Origin: Xanthomonas fragariae
GTDB lineage: Bacteria > Pseudomonadota > Gammaproteobacteria > Xanthomonadales > Xanthomonadaceae
Assembly (NCBI RefSeq): GCF_017603965.1
Contig: NZ_CP071955.1
Coordinates: forward strand, 682,001-746,000
DNA: 64,000 nucleotides
Direction of reading: 5' to 3'
Part shown: one piece after another, positions 8,379 to 17,386 of the stretch
Position numbering within the stretch: the stretch's first letter is position 1
Layout: each line of letters begins with the position of its first letter
Program-made: the position numbers and the translations under genes
Notes under the pieces: generated by a model
What the model was told of the DNA's origin: nothing
The model's database searches: none
What the model saw: the letters and a program-made list of their open reading frames with translations, nothing else

Positions 8379-9830
8379 TAGTCCTACTGTGTCATAAATA
8401 GGTTATCCTGCAAGCAGTCTCTCCCACGGCGGGATCGTGATGGCCGCAGTCAGCAACAAAGCGCGTTTCTCCGCTTATCTCGATGAACTCTCCGCCGCGC
8501 TCGGTCATGCTGACCGCACTGCGGGCCTGCGAGGCGATTGCAGTGCGTTGATGCTGCCTTTGGAGCGCAAGAGTGTTGAGCCCCTGGCTGCTCATCTGGA
8601 TCCGCTTCGAACCAGGGCTCGCCATCAAGCCTTGCACCACTTCGTGGCCAAATCAGAGTGGTCCGATGCGGCCATGTTGGAGCGGGTTCGTCAGTACGTT
8701 TCGTCGCTGCTGGATTTGAAAGACGAGGTGTACTGGATCGTGGACGACACGGGTTTTCGCAAGAAGGGCAGGCATTCGGTCGGTGTGGCCCGACAGGACT
8801 GCGGCGAGATCGGCAAGCAGGACAATTGCCAGGTGGCCGTGAGCGTATCGTTGGCGACGCCGGCAGCGAGCATTCCGATCGCTTTCAGGCTGTATCTGCC
8901 TGAAGACTGGGCCAGCGATGCAGCACGCCGGGGAAAAGCGGGAATTCCCCACGAGATTGAGTTCGCGACCAAACCGCAGATCGCACTGGCGCAGATGAAA
9001 GCAGCCCATGCCACGGGAGTGGCGCGCGGCACGGTGTTGGCCGATGCAGCCTATGGCAGCAATACGGCCTGGCGTGACGCGCTGGCTTGCCTGGAACTGA
9101 ACTATGCGGTGGGAATCGTGTCGAGCGTGAAAGTCTGGCCGCCCGGACAAAGGCCCGAATCGCCGGCGGCGTGGAAAGGCCAAGGCCGACCTCCGGTTCG
9201 CCATCGTCGTACAGCCGACCATCAGCCACAGTCGGTGCAAGCGCTGGCGCTGTCGTTACCCTCCCGCGCCTTCAGGACAGTCGCGTGGCGGGAAGGCAGC
9301 AACGCACCGTTGTCGGGACGTTTCGCCGCCGTACGCGTACGTGCAGCACAAGGTGATCGCTTGCGTCAGGAGGAATGGCTGTTGATCGAATGGCCCAAAG
9401 GCCAAGACAGGCCGACCCGATACTTTCTGTCCAACCTGCCGGTAAACACGCCGCGCAAGGATCTGGTAAGGACGGTCAAGGCGCGCTGGTGGATTGAACG
9501 CGATTATCAGGATCTGAAACAGGAATTTGGCCTGGATCACTACGAAGGCCGTGGCTGGCGGGGCTTCCATCATCACGCGAGGTTATGCATCGCTGCCTAT
9601 GGGTACCTGGTTGCTGAACGCTTGCGCGGGGCGCATCAAAAAAAACCCTCGGAATGCGCGGAATCTCCCTTACCCGAGAATTACCGACCGCGCGGCAAGG
9701 CAATCGCGCGCCCAGCGCCACGCGAGCGACTCGATCGCGACGCTGCGCTGGACAATCGCCATGGACATCGCAGCGGCACTACTTGACCGGATGCCTCCGC
9801 ATCTGCGGATTTACTGACACAGTAGGACTA
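8379..9830 (+). mobile_element. IS701-family insertion sequence
   Basis: This 1452-bp element is bounded by 16-bp perfect inverted repeats TAGTCCTACTGTGTCA (8379-8394 and its complement at 9815-9830). It contains one DDE transposase gene. No convincing 4-bp target duplication flanks it (left neighbour ...TTTTCA, right neighbour ATGG...), so one border may have rearranged. It sits 220 bp downstream of the xps operon, and bases 8159-8378 hold only the possible terminator. Confidence 0.88.
8440..9817 (+). pseudogene. IS701-family transposase, frameshifted near its C-terminus
   Basis: The main frame (start GTG 8437 or ATG 8440, stop at 9786) encodes an IS701-type DDE transposase: VDDTGFRKKGRHSVG (first Asp region), VLADAAYGSN (second Asp) and WWIERDYQDLKQEFGLDHYEGRG (catalytic Glu region, shown here only in part as YQDLKQEFGLDHYEG). 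After an eight-A run at about 9638-9645 the main frame loses similarity. The family's usual tail (RHxxDSIATLR) reappears one frame over as RHASDSIATLRWTI, ending at 9817. One extra A in the run explains this; programmed slippage or an assembly error is possible. Confidence 0.75.
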
Positions 9831-10019
9831 ATGGAAGTGTTTCGATTCCACTTATATCTGAGAATTCATCGACATTGTGGCAGATGTGGTCAGCAGGTGC
9901 GCTTGTAGAAGAGATAGGGAAAACTTTCTGTGACAATAATCATGTCGCTACAGGCGAGACTTATACGCAGCGACACGAGAGTTACTACGATGCAAACTAT
10001 CCTTGGTGAGGTAAATATC

Positions 10020-10589
10020 ATGTTTAATAAATTTGGTCTTGTAGTGGCTCTTGCTGCTTTTTCATTTGATATAAGTGCATTTGAAGAAATAAAAGATAAG
10101 AAGTGGGAAGAAGCCTCCATCGAGACCCAGTCTCAGGCGCTCTCATTCGTTGAAGACGTTTCCCGTGCACGAAGTGCGGGTTTATCTGTCGCCGCTAGCG
10201 AGATAGGCGTTTCGGATACAGTAGCTGCTTCTAAGACCAGCGATTTGCCAAAGATCCAGCATGGCACACAGAAGCGTTTCGGAAATGTACTCTTCGACAC
10301 TCAGTTGCGAGAGGAAAACGGCAAGCCAGTAGTTATCTTAGAAGCAAGTCAGGGCTGTATACATCGGGACTTTGCAAAGCAGAAGCTGTTGCTTGGAAGG
10401 GTGGTCTCGCCACCGCTGGCTAACGATCCCAGGCCGACGTTCGGTTACGCGCTTTTTTCCGGGGGATCGGCAGCGACAATGTTTTTCGATGCGACAGGAT
10501 CTAAGTGTTTGACAGGCGTTAGAATTGAGGATCCCACAAGGCTAACGCGCCAGATTCGCGAAAGTGAACTGGAAGCAGGTAGGAAATGA
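10020..10589 (+). CDS. Hypothetical secreted protein, AT-rich orphan
   Basis: This 189-residue protein of unknown function is the only gene in its neighbourhood with clearly lower GC content. The ATG at 10020 follows a GGTGAGG ribosome-binding site and gives a signal peptide, MFNKFGLVVALAAFSFDISAF; longer in-frame starts lack one. The mature part has no transmembrane segment and contains two Cys (in QGCIHRDF and SKCLTGV) that could form a disulfide. No family is recognised. It is sandwiched between an IS701 element and an IS1478 element, which together with its base composition suggests horizontal acquisition. A terminator follows at 10614. Confidence 0.75.
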   Translation: MFNKFGLVVALAAFSFDISAFEEIKDKKWEEASIETQSQALSFVEDVSRARSAGLSVAASEIGVSDTVAASKTSDLPKIQHGTQKRFGNVLFDTQLREENGKPVVILEASQGCIHRDFAKQKLLLGRVVSPPLANDPRPTFGYALFSGGSAATMFFDATGSKCLTGVRIEDPTRLTRQIRESELEAGRK

Positions 10590-10613
10590 TCAAGTTCTAA
10601 CGCTTGATGAAAT

Positions 10614-10649
10614 AAAAGTGTCGCCGTCGCAAATGTAGGCGGCACTTTT
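10614..10649. terminator. Bidirectional rho-independent terminator
   Basis: AAAAGTGTCGCC and GGCGGCACTTTT pair as a 12-bp stem with one G-U pair and an apical loop of about 12 nt. A-runs and T-runs at its ends would serve either strand. It lies 24 bp after the stop of the orphan gene and just before the IS1478 border. Confidence 0.75.
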
Positions 10650-10653
10650 AACG

Positions 10654-11872
10654 AGTCGTCCCTGAAAAACCCTTTTCAAGCGCCAAGTGCCGTCGGTGAC
10701 AGCGGCACGGCGCTAAATGACGACCATCCCATCGCCCGCCTCCAGGCACGCAAAAACGCGATCCAGCGCAGCAGCCAGCGCAGGGTGTAGCCAGCGGCGC
10801 AGCCGAGCACGTGCAGCGCATCGCCTTGTGCACCTTTCAGCCTGCAGCGAGGCAACCTGCAGATGTCCGATCACCGGCTCCACCGCCTGCCGTCGCTTGA
10901 TCCAGCGCCATTGCCGTCGCGTCAGCGTCTTGGCTTTGCCACGATGGAGCACCTGTACCCCATCGACCTCGCGTCCGCGATCGCCAAGGTCCACGATCGC
11001 CACCGTCGGGGTGACATTCACATCCTGCAGCAACCCGCGTGTCTGCTCCAGCTGCTCGGCCAAGGTGTCGCCGTCGTACGGATTGCCCGGGAAGCTGCGC
11101 GCACCCACGACCAATCCCTTGCAGGCGGTGACCGCAATGCCGACCTTGACGCCGAATGCGAACCCCTGACGCGCCTTGCCCTTGCCGATGTATTCCACTT
11201 CCGGGGCATGCAATGCGTACAGTTTTTGTTTGTCCTTCGGACGCTGCGTGTACAGCCGTTGCGCACGTTCCAGCCAGACCGCGATGCGCTCGCGCACGCC
11301 GGTGTTTACCTGATCGAGTTTGCGTTGGATGTCGCGTACGAGCCGTCCCAGCACTGTGCGTTGATGTCGCAGGATGCGCTGCATGACCCAGGCGCTGCCG
11401 CCAGCGCGTCAGCGAGCTGGGATCGCACGGCAAGCGCGTCTGGAACACGACTTCGCCGGTGAAGAACTGCCAATACGGATTTTCCAGCCAGCGCTCGCAC
11501 ACCGCTTCATCGAACAGGTCGTCGGCGTGTTTGAGGTACAGCAAACCGGCGATCAGCCGCGCCGGCAGCGCGGGACGACCGCCACCGGCTGGCGTGGCCG
11601 GAAAATGTGGCAAAAGCGCCTGCTCCAACGCCGCCCACGGCATGCGTTGGCTCAATTGCACCAACGGATGACGCAGATCGATCTGGTTCTCCAGGCGCGA
11701 ACGAAACAATTCGTCGGCGGGTCTGTCTTCGGCAGCAGGACGGCGTGTACGCATCGACGGAAATTGCAAAAAACCAGCCCTCAGCGTCGCGAAAACTGGT
11801 AGTTCTGGCACGCCTGTATCGCCAACAACGCCTTGCGGTCATTGGCTGGTTGGGGTTTTTCAGGGACGACTG
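10654..11872 (-). mobile_element. IS1478-like (IS5 superfamily) element, internally deleted
   Basis: About 1.2 kb is bounded by inverted repeats AGTCGTCCCTGAAAAACCC (left at 10654, right as its complement ending at 11872). The sequence matches the second copy at 55450-56953 but lacks about 275 bp from the middle of the transposase gene. No target duplication is evident. The insertion cut a glycosyltransferase gene whose 3' part resumes at 11873. Confidence 0.85.
10713..11811 (-). pseudogene. IS1478-like transposase, internally deleted
   Basis: The N-terminal part reads from 11811 (MPELPVFATLRAG, then MRTRRPAAEDRPADELF) through SSLTRWRQRLG. It then jumps directly to the segment corresponding to residues about 90 positions further on (ILRHQRTVLGRLVRDIQ) in another frame. 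The C-terminal part retains VAIVDLGDRGREVDG and RRQAVEPVIGHL. The central region with its catalytic Asp is missing, so the element cannot transpose by itself. Confidence 0.85.
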
Positions 11873-12394
11873 ATTACCGCATGTTTCGCGCGCGATGCCG
11901 CGATTGCCACCGCCACGCCATGGAGCAATGTGGGCGAGGCCTGCAGCTGGCCGCGGCTGGGCGAACTCAACCCGATGCCCGACGCACCCGAGCGGCTTGC
12001 GGTTGCCTGTGCCGCGATGCCGCCGCTGCACCCGGAACTCCCGTCGGCGATTGGGCATGCGGTGCTGTTGTACCGAACTGCGCGACGCAAGGCTGGTGGC
12101 CTGGACGCTAGCAGTTACGGCTCCTGGTACGCCGCGCTGGTGGATTTGAGTCTGCGCATGGGCGGGCTGGGCTGGCGCAATGTGTTGTGCGACACCGCTT
12201 TCGTCGCCTCCCCACGCGAGGGACGCCCGGCTGACGGCGATATGGATGCCTTGGCCACTCGCTGGCCGGCCTGGCATGCGCGCCTGGCCAACTTCCTCAT
12301 GCACGACCCGCTGCGCGCACAGCGCGATCAACTCGCGCAGCTGCTGGCCGATTTACCGCCGTCGCATCCACAACGCAGGCTATTCGACGCGTAG
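11873..12394 (+). pseudogene. Glycosyltransferase family 2, 3' fragment cut by IS1478
   Basis: An open frame runs from the IS border without a start codon: ITACFARDAAIATATPWSN, then GEACSWPRLGELNPMPD, a GGLDASSYGSWYAALVDLSLR segment (GGLDASSYGSWYAALVDL) and GWRNVLCDTAFV. This pattern resembles the acceptor half of xanthomonad GT2 glycosyltransferases, where a GxxD...G motif precedes D-x-S-x-R. The nucleotide-sugar-binding N-terminus is absent from the window on the other side of the IS, so the gene is both truncated and separated. The family assignment is from memory of similar proteins. Confidence 0.65.
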
Positions 12395-12456
12395 CCGTCT
12401 CGCGAACGCGCCGGCCAGAGTTGTTGGGGCCGCCGGCAGCGTCGCATGCTCTGCAT

Positions 12457-12498
12457 CGATTCCCGATTCCCGATTCCCGATTCCCGATTCCCGATTCC
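12457..12498. repeat. Six perfect tandem copies of CGATTCC
   Basis: Six uninterrupted 7-bp units lie between the glycosyltransferase remnant and the 3' end of the GntR gene. Shorter versions of the same GATTCCC word occur near 27836 and 33597. Such heptamer arrays are slippage-prone. Confidence 0.9.
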
Positions 12499-12503
12499 CA
12501 GCG

Positions 12504-13232
12504 CTACAGCGCAGCCCGCGTCGGCGCCTCGGTCCGCACCACCACCTCTAGTGCATCGTGACGCCAGGATTCGATATCCAGCTCCACGGCGCGACCGTCT
12601 TCGGCAAAGCTGATCCGCTGCAGACGGAAGCATGGCGTGCCGGGGGTAGATTGCAGCAGCATGGCTTGCGCGGCATCCAGCCCGGCCGGATGCATCGATA
12701 CCTGCGCGCGGCTCAGGAACAACCCGAGTTTCTGGTTGAACACGCTCGACAGCGACCCAGCAAGATCGTGTTCTAGCAGGCCCGGCGACCACGCCGCAAG
12801 CACCACGTTGGTTTCCAGCAAAACTGCGCGACGATCGATCCAGCGCCGACGTTGCAAGACGAACACGTTTTGATGCGGGCTATCCAATCGCAACGCCGCA
12901 GCGTAGGCAGCGCCCGCAGGTTGCCGGGTAGCGCTCAACAATTCGGTGCGTGGCTTGCGTCCTTGTGCGGCTACGTACTGCATGAAACCTGCGATGCTGG
13001 TGGGGTCGTAGCGCACGCGCGGTGCGCTGACGAACCAGCCGCGGCGGTTTTCGCGGTAGATACGGCCTTCGGCTTCCAGCAGCTGCAAGGCCTCGCGCAA
13101 GGTGATGCGGGTGCACCCGAAACGCTCTGCAAGCGCGCGTTCCACCGGCAGGCGTTGGCCCGGACCCCATTCGCCAGCGGCGATCTGCGCGGAAATCACT
13201 TCGGTGATGGCGTGTTGGCGCGACACGCTCAT
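12504..13232 (-). CDS. GntR-family regulator with UTRA domain (HutC subfamily)
   Basis: This 242-residue transcription factor has an N-terminal winged helix (about residues 1-70) with the GntR signature ERFGCTRITLREALQLLEAEG. The UTRA ligand-binding domain follows (about 95-235), including ETNVVLAAWSPGLLEHDL and a terminal VELDIESWRHDALEVVV. I chose the ATG at 13232; the longer frame has no family similarity before MSVSRQHAITEVI. It is the last gene of the minus-strand set kinase-TonB receptor-PnuC-regulator. HutC-type regulators bind GT-N-TA-N-AC, and exactly such a site precedes the first gene of the operon (17361-17368), so it probably controls its own operon in response to the transported compound or a product of it. 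Confidence 0.88.
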   Translation of the reverse strand: MSVSRQHAITEVISAQIAAGEWGPGQRLPVERALAERFGCTRITLREALQLLEAEGRIYRENRRGWFVSAPRVRYDPTSIAGFMQYVAAQGRKPRTELLSATRQPAGAAYAAALRLDSPHQNVFVLQRRRWIDRRAVLLETNVVLAAWSPGLLEHDLAGSLSSVFNQKLGLFLSRAQVSMHPAGLDAAQAMLLQSTPGTPCFRLQRISFAEDGRAVELDIESWRHDALEVVVRTEAPTRAAL

Positions 13233-13338
13233 GCCGACAACTGCCGACGCACGACACGAACGATGGACGAGGCAGTGAGGGTAAAGAGGTGCATGGGGGC
13301 GATGGTAAAGAAGAACGCGTGGGCAAACAGCGCCTAGC

Positions 13339-13914
13339 TCAGCTGGCACCCGCCAGGTTCCGGTTCTGTTGGGTTTTCCAGCTGCGCCATCCATACACTG
13401 CCAGCAGCACGAAGCCCGCGTAGAGCAGGGCGGTTGGATACAGGCCCTTGCTGACGAACACGCCCACGTAAATGCAATCGAGCACGATCCACAGCACCCA
13501 ATTGGCGATGCGTTTGCGCGCAGCCCACACGCTGGCGACCAGGCTGAAGCTGGCTAGCGCCGCATCCAGCCACGGCAGCGCCGCGTCGGTGCGGCGATGC
13601 ATGTAGGCCCCGAGTGCGGCGGCAAACGCAGCGCCGATGCATAGCCAGACCCAGAGCTCGGCGCGTGGTATCGGCAACGGGCGAATTCGCATGTCCGCAG
13701 CTGTCCCAGGTTGCCAGTGCCACCAGCCGTAGAGCTGGGTCAGTACGTAGACGCCTTGCAGCAGCATGTCCGAGTACAGCTTCCACCGATAGAACAGCCA
13801 GGCATACAGCGCCACCGCCACGATACCGACCGGCCAGCACCAGTAAAGGCGTCGCGCACTCAGCCACACCCCGAGCAGGTTGATCACAACGGCGATGGAT
13901 TCGAGCAGTGACAT
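13339..13914 (-). CDS. pnuC: PnuC-family vitamin/nucleoside permease
   Basis: This 191-residue inner-membrane protein has about seven hydrophobic segments and the PnuC-family features WCWPVGIVAVALYAWLFY, YSDMLLQGVYVLTQLYGWW and WVLWIVLDCIYVGVFVSKG. PnuC proteins move nicotinamide riboside by facilitated diffusion, with trapping by a cytoplasmic kinase; PnuT and PnuX relatives carry thiamine or riboflavin. The substrate cannot be fixed from sequence. The neighbours are a TonB receptor (47 bp upstream) and a small-molecule kinase, which fits an outer-membrane-to-cytoplasm uptake-and-trap route. Confidence 0.9.
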   Translation of the reverse strand: MSLLESIAVVINLLGVWLSARRLYWCWPVGIVAVALYAWLFYRWKLYSDMLLQGVYVLTQLYGWWHWQPGTAADMRIRPLPIPRAELWVWLCIGAAFAAALGAYMHRRTDAALPWLDAALASFSLVASVWAARKRIANWVLWIVLDCIYVGVFVSKGLYPTALLYAGFVLLAVYGWRSWKTQQNRNLAGAS

Positions 13915-13961
13915 GGAATGCCTGGGGGGAAGGTGCGGCCAATAAGCGGTAGGCGCAGGGG

Positions 13962-16124
13962 TCAGAAATCCACCTGCACCGTCAAACGCACAGTACGCGG
14001 CGCACCGGGGAACAGGTAAGCATCGCCTTGGTATTCGCCGGCATCGCGCCAGTAGCGCTTGTCGAAGATGTTGTCCACGTTCAAGCGCCAGGTGGTCGCA
14101 AGGCCGCCCAGTGCAGTGGCATAACGCGCTCCCAGGTTGGCGACCGTATACGCCGGCACGCTGGCATTGCCGCGTCGGTCGGCGTACTTGCGCCCGCTGT
14201 ACTGCACGCCGGCCAACAGAGCCAAGCCATCGACACCGGGCAGGTTGTAATCGGCCTGCACGCTGGCGCGCAACTTGGGCACGTTGATCGCCTGGTGGCC
14301 TTCATACTCGGCAATGTCGGTGTCTTCGGCGCGTGCGCGGATCGCCGCGACGCTGGCGAACAGGCGCAACTGTCTGGTGGCCGCGCCATCGGCCGACAGT
14401 TCCAGGCCACGGTCGTTCAGGCGGCCTTGCTGCACATAAAGCAAGCTACCATCGGCCTGCGGTTGAGTGAACTGATAGGCCTGGCGGATGTCGAAGAACT
14501 CCGCGCCCAGACGCAGGCCCTCCAGCTCGATTTTTGCGCCGGTTTCCAGCTGATACGCGTTGGTAGGTGGCAGGATCGCGTCGGCGTTGTCGGCAAACCA
14601 CGGTGCGGTGCCGCCAGCGGCCAGGCTCTTGGCGTAGCTGGCATATACCGACGTCTGCTGCTGCGGTTTGAACAGCAGCGCGGCCTGCGGCAGCACGGCA
14701 TTGTTGCGCGTGCGACGTTCCAGTACGCCCTCGCGATCGAAGGCGCGCTCGTCCAGACGCACATAACGCGCGCCCAGCGATAGCTCCCATTGCGACCCGA
14801 AGCCGATGCGGTCGGCCAACACCAAGGCACGCTGACGGCTGTCCAGACGGCGCTGCTTCGGGTCTAACGGCACGTCGGTTTGCGCGAACACCTCCGGGTC
14901 GCGGTCGATGCTGCCGCTGCCGACGAATGCGTTGACCGAGCCATAGCGATCGATGGTGCGGCGCAGCAAATCGACGCCGATGCTCAGGCGGTGATCCAGC
15001 GCGCCGGCGACCACATGGCCTTCCAGCGTGGCGCGCAGTTGATCGTGCACGCGGGTGTCGTCGGGGCTGCGATAGTCGTAGACGTCGTACTCGCCCTGCT
15101 CACTGAAAAAGTTGGGCATGGCGAGATCGGAGCAATTCGCCGCGCCATAGCAGCCCCAGGCAAACGCAGAGAAATCGTTGATCACCGAACGGCTACGCGA
15201 GGCGTCGGCAGTGGCACGCCAGTTATCGTTGAATTGGTAGGCGTAACGCAGCTGCGCATTGAGCGAATCCATCTCCACCGGCCGCGACCACGGCTGATAG
15301 CCGAGCAAACGATGCACATCGATATCGCGCGGGACCTGTGTGCCGCCCAGCAATTGATAACCGGGCACCGAGCGTTGTTGCCGGTGCTGATATTCCACGT
15401 CCAGCTGCAGCAGCGAATGCGGCGTGATCTTCCACTCCCCTGCCAGGGAGAGGAAATTGCGATAGCCATCGGTATGGTCGACATAGCTGTCGATGTCTTC
15501 GTGCGCAGCGTTGATGCGCAGGCCCAGCGTGCGCTCTGCACCGAACCAGTCGCCCAGATCGGCGGCGACATAGCGCGCGCCTTGCTCGTCGATGCCCAGG
15601 ATCACGCTGCGCACATGCTCGGGCCGCTTGGTGCGGTAGTCGATCAATCCGGCCGGCTCGTTGACGCCGGACTGCAGCCCGGCCAAGCCTTTGAGAATCT
15701 GCACTTGCTGCTTGTTTTCCAGCGCGATCGATTGCTCGCCCACCGCGTTCATGCCATTGATGCGATAGCTGTTGGCGGCATTGAGCGAGTACCCGCGCAC
15801 CACGAAATTTTCGTAATAGCCGATCGGCGCGTATGCATCGCCCGCTGACGCATCCGCACGCAGCACCTCGCTGAGCACGCGCGCTTGACGGTCGAGCAAT
15901 TGCTGTCGATCGATAAGGGCAATCGAGGCGGGCGCATCCAGCAGGCGGGTTGCGCCAAATCCGGTCAATGCCGTGTTGGCATCGCTGCGCTCGCCACGCA
16001 CGTTGACCGCATCCAGCTCCACCGCATCGGCATCGGGTTGCTGCTGGGCAAACGCAGGAGTGCTGCAGCACAGCGCCAGCGCGAGCGCGCGGCGGGAGAG
16101 CAGGTTGGTAGTAGAGACAGGCAT
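13962..16124 (-). CDS. TonB-dependent outer-membrane receptor
   Basis: This 720-residue receptor has a signal peptide (MPVSTTNLLSRRALALALCC..AFA). An N-terminal plug domain covers about residues 45-170 (DAPASIALIDRQQLLD, YENFVVRGYSLN, QVQILKGLAGLQSG). A 22-strand-type barrel ends with the terminal Phe needed for Bam insertion (TVRLTVQVDF). It looks like the FecA/FhuA siderophore-receptor class by sequence. However, the operon has a PnuC permease and a kinase rather than iron genes, so a vitamin or nucleoside ligand is more likely (inference). The ATG at 16124 gives a normal signal length; an ATG at 16160 overlaps the kinase stop and cannot be excluded. Confidence 0.9.
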   Translation of the reverse strand: MPVSTTNLLSRRALALALCCSTPAFAQQQPDADAVELDAVNVRGERSDANTALTGFGATRLLDAPASIALIDRQQLLDRQARVLSEVLRADASAGDAYAPIGYYENFVVRGYSLNAANSYRINGMNAVGEQSIALENKQQVQILKGLAGLQSGVNEPAGLIDYRTKRPEHVRSVILGIDEQGARYVAADLGDWFGAERTLGLRINAAHEDIDSYVDHTDGYRNFLSLAGEWKITPHSLLQLDVEYQHRQQRSVPGYQLLGGTQVPRDIDVHRLLGYQPWSRPVEMDSLNAQLRYAYQFNDNWRATADASRSRSVINDFSAFAWGCYGAANCSDLAMPNFFSEQGEYDVYDYRSPDDTRVHDQLRATLEGHVVAGALDHRLSIGVDLLRRTIDRYGSVNAFVGSGSIDRDPEVFAQTDVPLDPKQRRLDSRQRALVLADRIGFGSQWELSLGARYVRLDERAFDREGVLERRTRNNAVLPQAALLFKPQQQTSVYASYAKSLAAGGTAPWFADNADAILPPTNAYQLETGAKIELEGLRLGAEFFDIRQAYQFTQPQADGSLLYVQQGRLNDRGLELSADGAATRQLRLFASVAAIRARAEDTDIAEYEGHQAINVPKLRASVQADYNLPGVDGLALLAGVQYSGRKYADRRGNASVPAYTVANLGARYATALGGLATTWRLNVDNIFDKRYWRDAGEYQGDAYLFPGAPRTVRLTVQVDF

Positions 16125-16156
16125 GCGCAAGACTCGAAAAGTGCAGAAGTAAACGC

Positions 16157-17314
16157 TCATGGCAGCTTGCGCGCACGCGCCTGCAGATGCTCAAGCAAGT
16201 GCTGGCCATCGGCGCTGGCAAACCAGTCCGCGTGACCAAGCAGATAACGGTAATAGGCGATGTCGGCATTTGCAGGCGAGCGGGTGATACCGGCGAAGTA
16301 TTCGATTTCGCTCAGGGCGAAGTCGGTATGCACGATGGGCAACAGTGCCGCCAGGCAGCGCAATTGGGTCGCGTCCAGCGGGCCATGTAGCGTGTAGCCA
16401 TCCAGTAGGGCATCAAGCTGGCTCAGCTCGGCCTGCGCGCGCGCGCCGGTGTCCAGTCGCAACCATGGGATCAGATTGCGTTCGATCGCGGTGGCCAGGT
16501 CGAACAGCGCGCTGTTGCAATCGCTCAATCCGAAATCGAAGATCGCACTGACCTGGATGTGCCCGTAACGGGTTTCCCAAAGCAGGTTGGAGGCATGCCA
16601 GTCACCGTGGGTCCACAGCGGCGGCATGGCGCCCGGCGCCGACAGCAGCGGCCATGCATGGGCATGCCATGGCAGAACATGGGTAGCCAGGTCGCGTTGC
16701 CAGGGGCGGTGCTGCAAAGCGGCGGCCAGGCGCGGACGGGTTGGCAGCACGTCTTGCAATGCTTGCACCGGGTCGGCTTGTGCGAACAGCCGCAGGTTGG
16801 CCACCAGCACGCTGGTGGTGCGTGCGGGCGCATCGAAGCTCTGCGCGGCGCGGTGCAGTTGCGCCAATGCGGCACCTGCGGCATGCGCATGTGCGACGTC
16901 CACGAACGGTGTCCACGACAACGCATCGCGGTAGAGATCATGCCCGGTGCCGACGCGTTGCACTTCGTAGACCCAATCGTCTTGAGCCAGTGCAGTGCGG
17001 CCCTGTGCATCGTGCAGCACCTCGACCACGGGTGCACCTGCCCAACGCAGATGCGCCATGTAGCTGTGTTCCTCGCGCAGCGCAGTGACACTGCGCACGC
17101 TGCAGTGGTGGCGTTTGATGATCGTGGGGCCGGTGGCGGTGTCTACGCATGCGGCTGCGGAAAACGGACGCGCGCTGTGCCAGCGCACTGCGGTGCATTG
17201 GCCGAGGGCAGGAAAGCGCCGCAACACGCGAGAGATTTCGTCGGCGGTCAACACCGGCCAGTCCGGCAGCGCCAGCTCCAGGCTCATGCCATGCACCTGG
17301 TGCGGCGCACTCAT
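16157..17314 (-). CDS. Aminoglycoside/choline-kinase-like phosphotransferase
   Basis: This 385-residue APH-fold kinase has a nucleotide-binding N-lobe with TIIKRHH (Lys of the ATP site). Its catalytic loop is LWTHGDWHASNLLW (HGDxxxxN) and its metal-binding motif is IFDFGLSD, the three elements of a functional kinase. Relatives phosphorylate thiamine, choline, homoserine or aminoglycosides. Because it leads an operon with a TonB receptor and PnuC, the simplest role is phosphorylating, and so trapping, the imported compound. I favour the ATG at 17314 over one at 17371, because the latter would place the operator palindromes inside the coding region. Confidence 0.85.
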   Translation of the reverse strand: MSAPHQVHGMSLELALPDWPVLTADEISRVLRRFPALGQCTAVRWHSARPFSAAACVDTATGPTIIKRHHCSVRSVTALREEHSYMAHLRWAGAPVVEVLHDAQGRTALAQDDWVYEVQRVGTGHDLYRDALSWTPFVDVAHAHAAGAALAQLHRAAQSFDAPARTTSVLVANLRLFAQADPVQALQDVLPTRPRLAAALQHRPWQRDLATHVLPWHAHAWPLLSAPGAMPPLWTHGDWHASNLLWETRYGHIQVSAIFDFGLSDCNSALFDLATAIERNLIPWLRLDTGARAQAELSQLDALLDGYTLHGPLDATQLRCLAALLPIVHTDFALSEIEYFAGITRSPANADIAYYRYLLGHADWFASADGQHLLEHLQARARKLP

Positions 17315-17358
17315 GGACGCACGCTCGGCAAGCCCGCGCGGCCGGCTGCGTGAGTTGG

Positions 17359-17386
17359 TGGTATAGACCAATCGACCGAGGTCGAT
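17359..17386 (-). promoter_or_regulatory. HutC-type GntR operator and adjacent palindrome
   Basis: TGGTATAGACCA (17359-17370) contains GTATAGAC, which fits the HutC-subfamily operator GT-N-TA-N-AC within symmetric TGGT/ACCA arms. Immediately next to it is the palindrome ATCGACCGAGGTCGAT (17371-17386, 7-bp arms). Both lie about 45-70 bp upstream of the kinase start codon. The operon's last gene encodes a HutC-type regulator. Confidence 0.7.
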
